A stretch of 64,000 nucleotides of DNA, taken from the NCBI GenBank assembly GCA_050955045.1, contig JBPBQV010000030.1, forward strand, positions 186,001 to 250,000, written 5' to 3'. Source of the DNA: Mucilaginibacter_A sp050955045. Its GTDB lineage: Bacteria > Bacteroidota > Bacteroidia > Sphingobacteriales > Sphingobacteriaceae. The notes under the pieces were generated by a model. The model did not search any database and was not told the DNA's origin. It saw only the letters and a list, made by a program, of their open reading frames with translations. A program made the position numbers and the translations under genes. Positions 33,107-41,348 of this stretch are shown here, piece after piece (position 1 is the first letter of the stretch; every line of letters starts with the position of its first letter).

Positions 33107-33142
33107 AAAAGCTGAATCTTTAAGAAGGTTCGGCTTTTTTTA
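33107..33142 (+). terminator. Intrinsic terminator of the DUF4142 gene
   Basis: AAAGCTGAATC pairs, with two or three wobbles, with GGTTCGGCTTT around an 8-nt loop, followed by TTTTTTT. Confidence 0.75.
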
Positions 33143-33204
33143 TTTGTTTAATTTTGATTGCAACGATTACAAGTGGATAATCATAAATCGATAATTGAAA
33201 CAAA

Positions 33205-33215
33205 TGCTGTTTTTA
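33205..33215 (-). repeat. TAAAAACAGCA variant, reverse
   Basis: TGCTGTTTTTA followed by CCGGC lies downstream of the convergent SGNH-like gene; on that gene's strand it reads GCCGGTAAAAACAGCA. Confidence 0.5.
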
Positions 33216-33243
33216 CCGGCAAAATTATAGGCCAAAAAACTTA

Positions 33244-34173
33244 TTAATGAAGCGCTTTTTTCAAATCTTTAATTAAAAGTCCAGTTCTGTAATCAACACC
33301 TTTTTTGGTGAGATGGTAAGGCGTATCAAAAATTAAATTATCCGGAATAATATATTCCTGCGGAGTAGAAATCAAATTGAAATTATAATTTTTCAATTGT
33401 GATTCTACTTGTTTAATTGCAGTAATAGAATTTTTATAAGATGAATATTGATAACCGGGAAACGTGATATACAATTTTGCTTTTTTACGATTTATCATAT
33501 TTTTAAAATCAATTAGAGTTTTAAAAATTTCGTTGTTTAAACTTTCGGTTATTGCCAAATAAGGTTTAGGATTTTCTGCGGATAACTTCCAATGTGCACA
33601 AGCATCACCATAGTTATTGAAAGCTTTACGATCATATCTTCCGATAAATTGATCTGGTTTGGGATACTTGTAAAATAATAATAAAGGCTGAAGTTTGGAT
33701 TGTGCAAATTCAGGAACCAATTGCACAAGTTTAAAATATTGTTTATAATCAAGCGAGTTTCTGGATTGCGGTACAACATCGGTTACCAAAGAAAAAAGTT
33801 CGCTTTCCCCGTCGGCCAAAGTGCCGTAAAATTGCTGATACTCTGCAGCTAAAACAATTATATTGCCTGCTTTAATGTATTTGATTGTGTTTGCCAGCAT
33901 ATATTTTAATCCAATATTGATATGAATGCCGGTGTTAATTGGATTAAGAAGTAATGAATCTTTGATCCGTTTACTATCCAAACCAAAAGCCAAATTAGAG
34001 CCGCCTACAAAAATAATTCTGGGTGAAGGTGTATTTTTTAACAGTTCATTTTTATCAATCTGTGAATAAAGCATGTTTTGTGTGCTTTGTTTAGCAGGTA
34101 AAAATACGGCTGCAAACAACAACAAGATTATTGGTAGGATGAGGAGTAAGGTGTTTAGAAAAAACTTTCTCAT
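33244..34173 (-). CDS. Membrane-anchored SGNH-like protein, MBOAT partner
   Basis: One N-terminal transmembrane helix (LNTLLLILPIILLLFAAVF) leads to a periplasmic domain of ~270 residues with IIFVGGSNLAFGLDS, the G-S/N block typical of SGNH/DUF1574-like proteins, and a C-terminal DTPYHLTKKGVDYRT that supplies the histidine block. Such proteins act with a MBOAT acyltransferase to O-acetylate a cell-surface glycan. The gene follows the MBOAT gene by 3 bp, which supports this. Target glycan unknown. Confidence 0.78.
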   Translation of the reverse strand: MRKFFLNTLLLILPIILLLFAAVFLPAKQSTQNMLYSQIDKNELLKNTPSPRIIFVGGSNLAFGLDSKRIKDSLLLNPINTGIHINIGLKYMLANTIKYIKAGNIIVLAAEYQQFYGTLADGESELFSLVTDVVPQSRNSLDYKQYFKLVQLVPEFAQSKLQPLLLFYKYPKPDQFIGRYDRKAFNNYGDACAHWKLSAENPKPYLAITESLNNEIFKTLIDFKNMINRKKAKLYITFPGYQYSSYKNSITAIKQVESQLKNYNFNLISTPQEYIIPDNLIFDTPYHLTKKGVDYRTGLLIKDLKKALH

Positions 34174-34176
34174 CTT

Positions 34177-35622
34177 TTAAAATTGAAAGTATATAAACTG
34201 CCGGTGAGAAAACTCTCCAAAAACTACAATCACAATTAAAAGAATATAATAAACTGCAAAGCGGATATAAGCTGGCTTTTGTGCCAATTGGTAAACAATA
34301 TTTGTTTTGGATTGCAGGTAATGTACAACTTCCAGAAAAAGAATCAATAAAATAGATAAGCCCATTTGTTTATTATTCAAGCCCATATCTTCCTGCAAAT
34401 GATATGGATTTTTAATTAAATTGGGAATGTCGGTGAAGATGTGTTTTGCAATGTAAAAAGCTGTTTGCACATTATCTGCCCGAAAAAATATCCAGGCAAA
34501 TGCAACAAGCAAAAATGTAGTCAGCGTAGCCAGAAAAGGAATTTTATCGGTTAAAAAAAGCTTGTTAATTTTTTCGCGGAAGCTTTTGGTAATCAATGCA
34601 AAAATTAAGTAGAACCCGTGCAATGCACCCCATATTACATAAGTCCAGCTTGCACCATGCCATAAACCACTGATTAAGAATACTACAAATAAATTAAAGT
34701 ACCAGCGCGGAATGCTTACACGGTTGCCTCCTAAAGAAATGTAAAGATAATCCCGGAACCAGGTAGAAAGCGAAATGTGCCAGCGCTGCCAAAATTCGTG
34801 TAAACTTTTGGCGTGGTAAGGTTTGTTAAAATTGATCATCAATTTAAAACCCATTACTCTGGCGATACCGATTGCCATATCCGAATAACCCGAAAAATCA
34901 CAAAAAATTTGAAAAGCAAAAAATACGGTTGCAATAATCAGACTTAAGCTATTAAAATGAGTTGGATGATTGTAAACTGTATCTACAACGATGGATAAAC
35001 GATCTGCAATTACTACTTTTTTAAATAATCCCCAGGCTGCCAGTTTCAATCCGCTGGTAACCAGGTTATAATCAAAATTATGCTTTTCTCTGAACTGATA
35101 TAAAATATTTTGCGGACGCTCAATTGGTCCGGCAACTAATTGCGGATAAAACATCACATACAAAGCATAAATACCAAAATGCTTTTCGGCTGGATGGTTC
35201 CCGCGATATACTTCTATCGTATAACTCATGGCCTGGAATGTATGGAAAGACAAACCAATTGGCAGTAAGATAGATAAGTAAGGCAGAGGGTTTTCTACTC
35301 CAAAACTTTGCAGTAAATAAGTAAAGTTTAGATTGAAGAAATTGAAATATTTAAAAAAAGCTAATACACCAATATTGACAATTAAGCTTAGTATTAAAAA
35401 TAGTTTCCTGTTGTAACCTTTTGTGTTTTCGATCCAGATTCCGGCGAAGTAATCAATTACAATTGTAAAACCCAGAATTAAAATATAAGCCGGTACAAAC
35501 GCCATGTAAAAATAGCAACTACTAAGTAAAAGTAGTAACCATCTTTTATTGTAAGGAAACAGAAAGTATAAAAAAGTTACAACAACAAAAAAAACCAGGA
35601 AAGAGTAGGAGTTAAAAAGCAT
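34177..35622 (-). CDS. MBOAT-family O-acyltransferase (AlgI-like)
   Basis: The 481-residue polytopic protein has the MBOAT hallmarks: LVAGPIERPQNIL, FCDFSGYSDMAIGIARVMGF, the WQRWHISLSTWFRDYLYI segment and the catalytic histidine in GLWHGASWTYVIWG. It transfers acyl groups across the inner membrane to a polysaccharide, as AlgI does for alginate. It is followed 3 bp later by its likely SGNH-type partner. Part of the minus-strand glycan cluster 33.2-38.5 kb. Confidence 0.93.
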   Translation of the reverse strand: MLFNSYSFLVFFVVVTFLYFLFPYNKRWLLLLLSSCYFYMAFVPAYILILGFTIVIDYFAGIWIENTKGYNRKLFLILSLIVNIGVLAFFKYFNFFNLNFTYLLQSFGVENPLPYLSILLPIGLSFHTFQAMSYTIEVYRGNHPAEKHFGIYALYVMFYPQLVAGPIERPQNILYQFREKHNFDYNLVTSGLKLAAWGLFKKVVIADRLSIVVDTVYNHPTHFNSLSLIIATVFFAFQIFCDFSGYSDMAIGIARVMGFKLMINFNKPYHAKSLHEFWQRWHISLSTWFRDYLYISLGGNRVSIPRWYFNLFVVFLISGLWHGASWTYVIWGALHGFYLIFALITKSFREKINKLFLTDKIPFLATLTTFLLVAFAWIFFRADNVQTAFYIAKHIFTDIPNLIKNPYHLQEDMGLNNKQMGLSILLILFLEVVHYLQSKTNIVYQLAQKPAYIRFAVYYILLIVIVVFGEFSHRQFIYFQF

Positions 35623-35701
35623 GTATTCCGGTTATAATAATTGATGTTTTGAACTGAAAATATTTTACAATTAGTGTTGCAACAAGTTATAAGTTACCTA
35701 A

Positions 35702-36457
35702 TTACAATCGGCTTTTAATAAAAGTAACTGCATAGCCAACGAGTTCTTTTAAATAAATATTCCAATTGGCAAGTGTCTCTGCAGAAGGAATAAAATGATC
35801 AACCGAAGTGCTTCCTTTACCGGCAAAAAAGTTACATGGATAAGGTACTACTTTTACACCATATTTTTTGCAAATCAGCAAAGCACGACGCATATGAAAA
35901 GCAGAAGTTACCAACAAATAAGGTGGTGGCAAATGCCTGGATTGTAAAATTATTTTTGAAAATTGTATATTTTCTATTGTGTTTCGTGCCCGTTTTTCAA
36001 ACAAAAGTGTACTATCCGGAAAATGAAAAGCTTTTAGTTCTGAACTGATCCAGTTTCCTTCTGTGAAACCATCCGGATTTAAGCTTGCGCTGCCTCCGGT
36101 AAAAAGTAGATGTGTTACTTTTCCGGTTTCTTTCAGTTTAATTCCCTGTATAAAACGATCAGCAGCCCAGTTTAAAAAGCCTTTTTTATTGTTGTCTTCT
36201 GATACAAATCCTCCTAAAACAATGGCACAACTGTATTTGGTAGTTGTTTTTGATTGATCAGGTGCAACGTCCCAAAATTTAGCAAATTGGTTTAAAAGAA
36301 ACGTATTGGAAAAAATAAGTAGTAATAATAACGATGCTACAATTAAATGTTGCTGGTATTTTCTGTTTCTGATAAAGCAAGAAACAATTATCATAACTAT
36401 TATCCAAGACAAAGGATAAAGAAAATAAATCAATAACTTCGAAAGTATAAAAAACAT
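35702..36457 (-). CDS. YdcF/ElyC-family (DUF218) membrane protein
   Basis: Two N-terminal membrane helices (LLIYFLYPLSWIIVMIIV; LIVASLLLLLIFSNTFLL) precede a DUF218 domain with CAIVLGGFVSE, LLFTGGSASLN, ENIQFSKIIL and LLVTSAFHMRRAL. ElyC/SanA relatives affect envelope integrity and undecaprenyl-phosphate-dependent polymer synthesis. Its place between a GT39-like protein and MBOAT genes fits an envelope glycan role. The enzymatic activity is unknown. Confidence 0.88.
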   Translation of the reverse strand: MFFILSKLLIYFLYPLSWIIVMIIVSCFIRNRKYQQHLIVASLLLLLIFSNTFLLNQFAKFWDVAPDQSKTTTKYSCAIVLGGFVSEDNNKKGFLNWAADRFIQGIKLKETGKVTHLLFTGGSASLNPDGFTEGNWISSELKAFHFPDSTLLFEKRARNTIENIQFSKIILQSRHLPPPYLLVTSAFHMRRALLICKKYGVKVVPYPCNFFAGKGSTSVDHFIPSAETLANWNIYLKELVGYAVTFIKSRL

Positions 36458-36508
36458 GAAGTGTTTATCAAATTAAAGTTTTAATATTGAAATGATTGCT
36501 GATTTTAA

Positions 36509-36528
36509 GACGATAAAAGAAGTATTCG
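36509..36528 (+). repeat. Forward T-variant copy of the motif
   Basis: TAAAAGAAGTA at 36514-36524 (context GACGATAAAAGAAGTATT) between two minus-strand genes. Confidence 0.65.
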
Positions 36529-36564
36529 GTTAATACAATTTTGAGATTATTAAGAATGATTAAT

Positions 36565-37809
36565 TTAATTTTTTTTGATTTTAATAGTAACAATATTAGT
36601 TAAAACATACGCAATAAAAATAGTCCAAAAAGGCATCGTAATATAAAACATTCTTCTGAAAGCACTTACCAGTGTACTGCCTGCCAGATAAATCAAGATA
36701 AATAAAAGTATCAAAATCAAAGCTTCCGGCATTTTTTGATAATGAAAGGCAGTAAGCCCTAAGGTTAAAACAATAAAGACAACTACAAACATATTCGGAA
36801 TAATTGTGAAGTAAGTTTTAACATCCTGCTCCATGTTTGTAAACGGGTAAGAGAAGAACATGCGACCAACATTGGCTACACAATTAACCAGATATTTTTT
36901 GGGGTACTTTTTAATATTTGCAATTGCTTTTGTTTTGTAAGCGGCTTCTCTGTCTAATGATGATAGTTTTAAAACACTGTCTGCAAATGCTTTATAGTTT
37001 GGATCGGCCAGCATTTGTGGGTTGTCTTTCCAATCTCCCCAATCATTAGGATAAGGTGCACTCATGTTGAATAACGACCAGCTGCCACTGTTTGTCCAGT
37101 AAAAAACTTTATTTGTTAGGCTGTAAGTGTAACCCAAATAAGGTACGCAAAGTAATAAGGCAAGCGAAAAAATGTAAGTAAATCTTTTTGCATGAACACG
37201 AAAGCCAGGAAATAAAAGCAGTAACAAGCAAATCAAAATCATGGCGACTATCACATAACCAAAAACAACTTTTGTTAAAGTGAGAAATGCAATTGTACAA
37301 CTACAAAGCAGGATAGATTTCCAAGTGATTGTTTTTTGGTTCCCAATTTTAATAAATAAATATCCCAATAAGCTAATCAGAAACCAGGTAAGGCACTCTG
37401 TCAAAATTAAAGGAAGTTTTTCAAAAACCGGAAAATATAATCCAAGTAAGAAGGTGTATATTAAAGCTGATTTTTTTGAAGCATACATAATAATGGTTTT
37501 GTAAACCAGCACAAGAGAGCAATAAAGCAGCAATCCATTTAATATCCTCAAAGCCATTAATGGTAATTTGATCAACAAAAAAGGAACAATTACCGCCGGA
37601 TAACCTGGTCCATTCCAAAGGTCTATATTTGGTGGTGGAGGAGAATAAAAACCGTTTAAAATATTTTTTGCAAATCGGATATATCTTTCTTCATCATCTA
37701 CAAAATTGTGTGGTGCAAATGCTACACAAATCATCAGATAGAGTAATAAAAATGGAAGTAATTGATAATAAACATTCAATTCTGAGTACCAAAGTAATAG
37801 TTTTTTCAT
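36565..37809 (-). CDS. GT39/ArnT-like polytopic glycosyltransferase
   Basis: The 414-residue protein has about ten hydrophobic helices and an early periplasmic loop with the acidic motif VDDEERYIRFAKNIL and DLWNGPGYPAVIVPFL, as in GT39/ArnT-type enzymes that use polyprenyl-phosphate sugars. It begins 6 bp after a dolichyl-phosphate-mannose-synthase-like GT2 gene, so the pair probably makes and uses a lipid-linked sugar to decorate a surface glycan or protein. Family placement is by topology and motif, so moderate. Confidence 0.75.
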   Translation of the reverse strand: MKKLLLWYSELNVYYQLLPFLLLYLMICVAFAPHNFVDDEERYIRFAKNILNGFYSPPPPNIDLWNGPGYPAVIVPFLLIKLPLMALRILNGLLLYCSLVLVYKTIIMYASKKSALIYTFLLGLYFPVFEKLPLILTECLTWFLISLLGYLFIKIGNQKTITWKSILLCSCTIAFLTLTKVVFGYVIVAMILICLLLLLFPGFRVHAKRFTYIFSLALLLCVPYLGYTYSLTNKVFYWTNSGSWSLFNMSAPYPNDWGDWKDNPQMLADPNYKAFADSVLKLSSLDREAAYKTKAIANIKKYPKKYLVNCVANVGRMFFSYPFTNMEQDVKTYFTIIPNMFVVVFIVLTLGLTAFHYQKMPEALILILLFILIYLAGSTLVSAFRRMFYITMPFWTIFIAYVLTNIVTIKIKKN

Positions 37810-37815
37810 ATTTAA

Positions 37816-38535
37816 TTATAATTTGAAAAGTCCATATTTAGCAATGGAGTAAAGTGCTCTGAAACCATCTTTCCAGCCAATTTTTTTTCCTTCTTCATAA
37901 GTTCTTCCATAATAAGAAATTCCAACTTCATAAATTCGGATGGAAGGAATACGGGAAATTTTTGCAGTAACTTCCGGTTCAAAACCAAATCTTTTTTCTT
38001 GTAATTGTATTTGCTGAATAAGGTCTGTTCTGAAAAGTTTATAACAAGTTTCCATATCCGTTAAATTCAAATTGGTACACATATTAGATAAAAATGTTAA
38101 AAAACGATTTCCGATTGTATGCCAAAAAAACAAAATCCGGTGCGGGTTACTTCCTATAAACCTCGAACCATAAACAACATCTGCAAAACCGGTTACAACA
38201 GGTTTAAGCAAATCATTATATTCATTTGGATCGTATTCCAAGTCAGCATCCTGGATAATCAAATATTCGCCCGTTGCTTTTGAAATCCCGGTATGTAATG
38301 CTGCACCTTTGCCCTGATTGATTTCGTGTTTAAAATAAGCAATAGGAATATCCTGATTATTAGTAATATAAGCTGATAAAACTACTTCAGTTTCATCCGT
38401 AGAACAATCATTTACAATAATAATTTCTTTGTTAATTTGGTTTACAAGTTTGACATCTTTCAGCTTATTTAAGATCAGATGAATTGTTTTGGCTTCATTA
38501 TAAACCGGTATAATGATAGATAACTTGGTTATCAT
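37816..38535 (-). CDS. GT2 glycosyltransferase, polyprenyl-phosphate sugar synthase type
   Basis: The 239-residue GT-A enzyme starts with LSIIIPVYNEAKTI and has IIIVNDCSTDETE, YLIIQDADLEYDP (the DxD metal site) and MTDMET-like acceptor block (NLTDMETCYKLFR), typical of DPM1-like synthases that load a sugar onto a polyprenyl phosphate. It lacks C-terminal membrane helices. It is the first gene of the minus-strand glycan cluster, 6 bp before the GT39-like gene. Confidence 0.92.
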   Translation of the reverse strand: MITKLSIIIPVYNEAKTIHLILNKLKDVKLVNQINKEIIIVNDCSTDETEVVLSAYITNNQDIPIAYFKHEINQGKGAALHTGISKATGEYLIIQDADLEYDPNEYNDLLKPVVTGFADVVYGSRFIGSNPHRILFFWHTIGNRFLTFLSNMCTNLNLTDMETCYKLFRTDLIQQIQLQEKRFGFEPEVTAKISRIPSIRIYEVGISYYGRTYEEGKKIGWKDGFRALYSIAKYGLFKL

Positions 38536-38832
38536 ATTTAAAATTTAGGTAATCTGATCATGTTAAACTATTTCAAAGATTACGTATTAATATCATATTT
38601 AAATGGAATACATTTGCAATTAGCAAATGCAATTTCGAACAGTCGAAAATACATTTTTAAAACTAATAAATACTTTTGCAGCTAAATATTAAAACTTGAA
38701 AATGATGTATATTTCATATTTGATAAATATAAGTTGCGTTTTTCCTGTAAAAATCAAGTGTAAAAATAGTTTGCATGAATAGTTTTTGCAGATAAAACTT
38801 GAATGCTAAGCAATTGCTTTTACCTTTGCGCC
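38536..38832. other. Divergent AT-rich intergenic region between GT2 and the copper cluster
   Basis: This 297-bp gap holds two perfect TAnnTTTG elements on the plus strand: TACTTTTG (38671-38678) and TACCTTTG (38821-38828). The first stands before a 26-codon open frame (38702-38782, starting MMYISYLINI) that I cannot support as a gene. No other structure was seen. Confidence 0.5.
38799..38828 (+). promoter_or_regulatory. Promoter of the CNGKC protein, 4 nt from ATG
   Basis: TTG (38799-38801), 19 bases, then TACCTTTG (38821-38828) fits the -33/-7 consensus; the ATG at 38833 is four bases on, so the mRNA is probably leaderless or nearly so. Confidence 0.55.
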
Positions 38833-39207
38833 ATGATGCTGCGGCGCGTTTTGTCTTTTATTCTGCTTGTTGTTGTATTATCTACTAATTTTAGCAGGTT
38901 ATACGTTTATGCCGGCTTTGGGTTGAATCAAAAATATATTGCAACAAATTTGTGCGAAAACCGCAGTAAACCTTGGTTGCATTGCAACGGTAAGTGCTAC
39001 CTGATGAAAAAGGTGAAACAAGCGAAAGAACGAGAAAAAAGTGAAGAACGCCAAGCACAGAAAAGTTTTTTTCAGGAAAGCTTTTTGTTAGCTTCAACTG
39101 AATTGAAGTTTCATATTGCTTTATTGCAGATTATTATAACGCCCTATCATGCCACTTTTTTTGCAGCAAAACCTGCTGCTATTTTTCGTCCTCCGCAAGT
39201 AGGATAA
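38833..39207 (+). CDS. Small CNGKC-motif protein at the head of the copper cluster
   Basis: The 124-residue product starts with a hydrophobic segment (MMLRRVLSFILLVVVLSTNF), then a conserved-looking block with cysteines, ATNLCENRSKPWLHCNGKCYLMKK, a charged Glu/Lys/Arg-rich helix, and a hydrophobic segment near residue 85. I know similar proteins only as uncharacterised Bacteroidetes proteins that precede metal-handling genes. The Cys-x3-Cys suggests metal or redox chemistry, an inference. An upstream ATG at 38803 is in frame but precedes the promoter element. The next gene starts 220 bp on. Confidence 0.75.
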   Translation: MMLRRVLSFILLVVVLSTNFSRLYVYAGFGLNQKYIATNLCENRSKPWLHCNGKCYLMKKVKQAKEREKSEERQAQKSFFQESFLLASTELKFHIALLQIIITPYHATFFAAKPAAIFRPPQVG

Positions 39208-39379
39208 TCTGCATTTCTCAAAGCTTTTTGTAAATTCTTGGTTGTTTTTTTACTTAAAATAGTAACTAATTCGCTTTCTGTTAAACAGGAGTTACAATTT
39301 ACAGATCAGTATTTTCTATAAAAATCAATCCTGACTGTTTTCAAAGCAATTAACAAATTGTTTAATTCAGTTTCGATAG

Positions 39380-39399
39380 TTTTGCTTCTTTTATCACTC
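39380..39399 (-). repeat. Reverse copy of the 11-mer motif upstream of the HMBD lipoprotein
   Basis: TGCTTCTTTTA at 39383-39393, followed by TCACTC, about 30 nt before the ATG at 39428. Confidence 0.7.
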
Positions 39400-39427
39400 A
39401 TAAATCTATTTAAAATATTATTATATT

Positions 39428-39640
39428 ATGAAAAAATTATTTTTTGTATTTAGCTTAATCATCTCTGTTTCTGCTTGTAACCAAAGTAACCAGCAAGTAA
39501 TAGATAAACCAGCAGATACAATTTCTACCGGTAAAAACAGCATTCAATATACTTGCCCCATGCACCCGGAAATTGTTAAAAACAAACCCGGAACTTGCGA
39601 AAAATGCGGAATGGACTTGGTGGCAAAACAATCAAAATAA
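39428..39640 (+). CDS. Heavy-metal-binding-domain (HMBD) lipoprotein
   Basis: The 70-residue protein is a lipoprotein signal (SLIISVSACNQ) followed by one HMBD zinc-ribbon-like domain, YTCPMHPEIVKNKPGTC then EKCGMDLV. The same domain is found on the N-termini of copper efflux proteins (CusB, CopA) and probably binds Cu or a similar ion in the periplasm. It heads four tandem lipoprotein genes ending with SCO1 and cytochrome c. Confidence 0.93.
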   Translation: MKKLFFVFSLIISVSACNQSNQQVIDKPADTISTGKNSIQYTCPMHPEIVKNKPGTCEKCGMDLVAKQSK

Positions 39641-39651
39641 ATAAAAATCAG

Positions 39652-40092
39652 ATGAAAAATAACTTGCTGATTGTAGTTTTGCTACTTGCTTTTTCTGCTT
39701 GCAAAGACAATAAAAAAGAAGAAGACACGCTGGAAAAGCAGGTAATGGAGTTGCACGAAAAAGTAATGGGCCAGGGCGAAATGGCCATGCAAAACAAAAT
39801 GAAACTGGATACGCTGATCCTGAAAAAAGACAGCATAAAAGAAGTATTACCGGCGTTGGATACTTCTGCAGAAAACAAAACGATGCGCAATTTAAGCAGC
39901 CAGATTATGCAGGCCGATGATACCATGAGTGATTGGATGCACAATTATAATCCGGATTTCAAGGGAAAATCGCACGAGGAAATTATGCAATATCTGGAAC
40001 AGCAAAAAAAGCAGGTTGGCCAAATCAATGCGCAGTATAATGCTGTTATCAAAACATCAAACCAATATTTGTTAAAGTATAAAAAGAAATGA
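39652..40092 (+). CDS. Helical lipoprotein of unknown function
   Basis: The 146-residue product has a lipoprotein signal (MKNNLLIVVLLLAFSACKD) and a mostly helical, coiled-coil-like body rich in Lys, Glu, Gln and Met (MELHEKVMGQGEMAMQNKM, SSQIMQADDTMSDWM). An in-frame start at 39595 overlaps the previous gene and lacks the signal. The methionine-rich sequence and location between HMBD and SCO1 genes suggest metal handling; no family is certain. Its stop overlaps the SCO1 ATG by 4 nt (ATGA). A T-variant motif copy (39836-39846) is read as SIKEV. Confidence 0.8.
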   Translation: MKNNLLIVVLLLAFSACKDNKKEEDTLEKQVMELHEKVMGQGEMAMQNKMKLDTLILKKDSIKEVLPALDTSAENKTMRNLSSQIMQADDTMSDWMHNYNPDFKGKSHEEIMQYLEQQKKQVGQINAQYNAVIKTSNQYLLKYKKK

Positions 40093-40739
40093 AAAAACTG
40101 ATTTGGCCGATGCTGGCTTTGCTGGCTTTTGCGGCTTGCAACAATAAAGAAAATAAAGTATTGCCAATTTATGGCGACCGGCAGCCCATAACCAAAACGG
40201 TTGACGGTAAACAGGTAACGGATACGGTTTACGCAACGATTCCGCCGTTTAGTTTTGTGGACCAGGAACGGCAAACCATCACTGATAAAAACCTAGACGG
40301 AAAGATTTATGTAGCTGATTTTTTCTTTACATCTTGCCCGTCGATTTGCCCAACCATGCAGCGGAATATGCTTACGGTTGCTAAAGCTTATCAAGGCAAA
40401 ACTGATTTTAAACTGGTTTCTTTTTCGATTGATCCGAGGCATGATACCATTCCGGTTTTAAAAGAATATGCGGAAAAACTGGGTGCAAAAGCCGATCAGT
40501 GGTATTTTTTGTTGGGGAAAAAGGAAGATGTTTACCAGCTGGCCGAAAAAAACTATCTGGTTTCTGTTTCCGAAGATAAACAGGCGGCTGGCGGATTTGT
40601 GCACCAAGGCTGGTTGGTTTTAGTGGATAAAAAAGGCAGGGTACGCGGTGCGTATGACGGAACCGACGAAAAACAGGTAAAACAGTTAATTGCTGATGTG
40701 CAAATTTTGATGGATGAAACCGAAACCGCTAAAGCATGA
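40089..40739 (+). CDS. SCO1/SenC-family copper chaperone or thiol oxidoreductase
   Basis: The 216-residue lipoprotein (signal LLALLAFAACNN) has a thioredoxin-like fold with the SCO copper site CPSICPTMQ (Cys-x3-Cys) and the distal histidine in GFVHQGWLVLV. SCO proteins deliver Cu to the CuA site of cytochrome oxidase or act as reductants. FSIDPRHDT is the usual family block. It is translationally coupled on both sides by 4-nt ATGA overlaps. Confidence 0.94.
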   Translation: MKKLIWPMLALLAFAACNNKENKVLPIYGDRQPITKTVDGKQVTDTVYATIPPFSFVDQERQTITDKNLDGKIYVADFFFTSCPSICPTMQRNMLTVAKAYQGKTDFKLVSFSIDPRHDTIPVLKEYAEKLGAKADQWYFLLGKKEDVYQLAEKNYLVSVSEDKQAAGGFVHQGWLVLVDKKGRVRGAYDGTDEKQVKQLIADVQILMDETETAKA

Positions 40740-41161
40740 AACGCTTGATTATTTGCGTTTTGCCTTTGATTTTTATCCTGATTACGATTTTCGTTTCCTG
40801 CCAAAGCGAATCGGAAATTGAGTACAGGCGGTATTACATCCAGGGGAAAAGGATTTATCAAACGCAATGTAAAAACTGCCATGCCGACAACGGTGAAGGT
40901 TTGGGCAACTTGTTTCCGCCGTTAGCACAAGCCGATTATCTGCGGAAAAATAAAAATAAATTAGCTTGTATCATGCAAAATGGTTTGAAAGGATTAATCG
41001 TGGTAAACGGTAAATTATACAATGGCAATATGCCTGCACAAACACAATTATCGCCCATCGAAATTGCAGAAGTAATTACATATGTAACCAATGATTTTGG
41101 GAACAAGCAAGGAATGTATAGTTTGGAAAAAGCGAAGTTGGATTTGGGAAATTGCCGTTAA
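40736..41161 (+). CDS. Monohaem cytochrome c lipoprotein
   Basis: The 141-residue protein has a lipoprotein signal (LIFILITIFVSCQS), the haem-binding CKNCHADNGEG (CxxCH), LFPPLAQADYL and a likely axial methionine in NGNMPAQTQLSP. It would transfer electrons on the periplasmic face. It overlaps SCO1 by 4 nt, closing the HMBD-helical-SCO1-cytochrome run. Confidence 0.93.
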   Translation: MKRLIICVLPLIFILITIFVSCQSESEIEYRRYYIQGKRIYQTQCKNCHADNGEGLGNLFPPLAQADYLRKNKNKLACIMQNGLKGLIVVNGKLYNGNMPAQTQLSPIEIAEVITYVTNDFGNKQGMYSLEKAKLDLGNCR

Positions 41162-41188
41162 GTTTTGGTTCTTACTAATCATAAAAAA

Positions 41189-41208
41189 GGTTAATAAAAG
41201 AAGTATTA
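41189..41208 (+). repeat. Forward T-variant motif copy after the cytochrome gene
   Basis: TAAAAGAAGTA at 41195-41205 (context GGTTAATAAAAGAAGTATT), 34 bases after the stop codon. Confidence 0.65.
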
Positions 41209-41348
41209 TAATTTTAATTCTATCAGCTTAAGACAATATTCACTTGTTAAAAATTATTAAAATTCTTAACAAGAAGGACAGAATTATAAAACTTAACCAG
41301 TAAAAAGCGCGGTTAACAAAATTTAGTGCAAATAACTATATTGTACCA

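Noticed and set aside
38702..38782. 26-codon frame after a TACTTTTG element
   Set aside because: Too short, no ribosome site and no recognisable peptide; noted under the intergenic entry.
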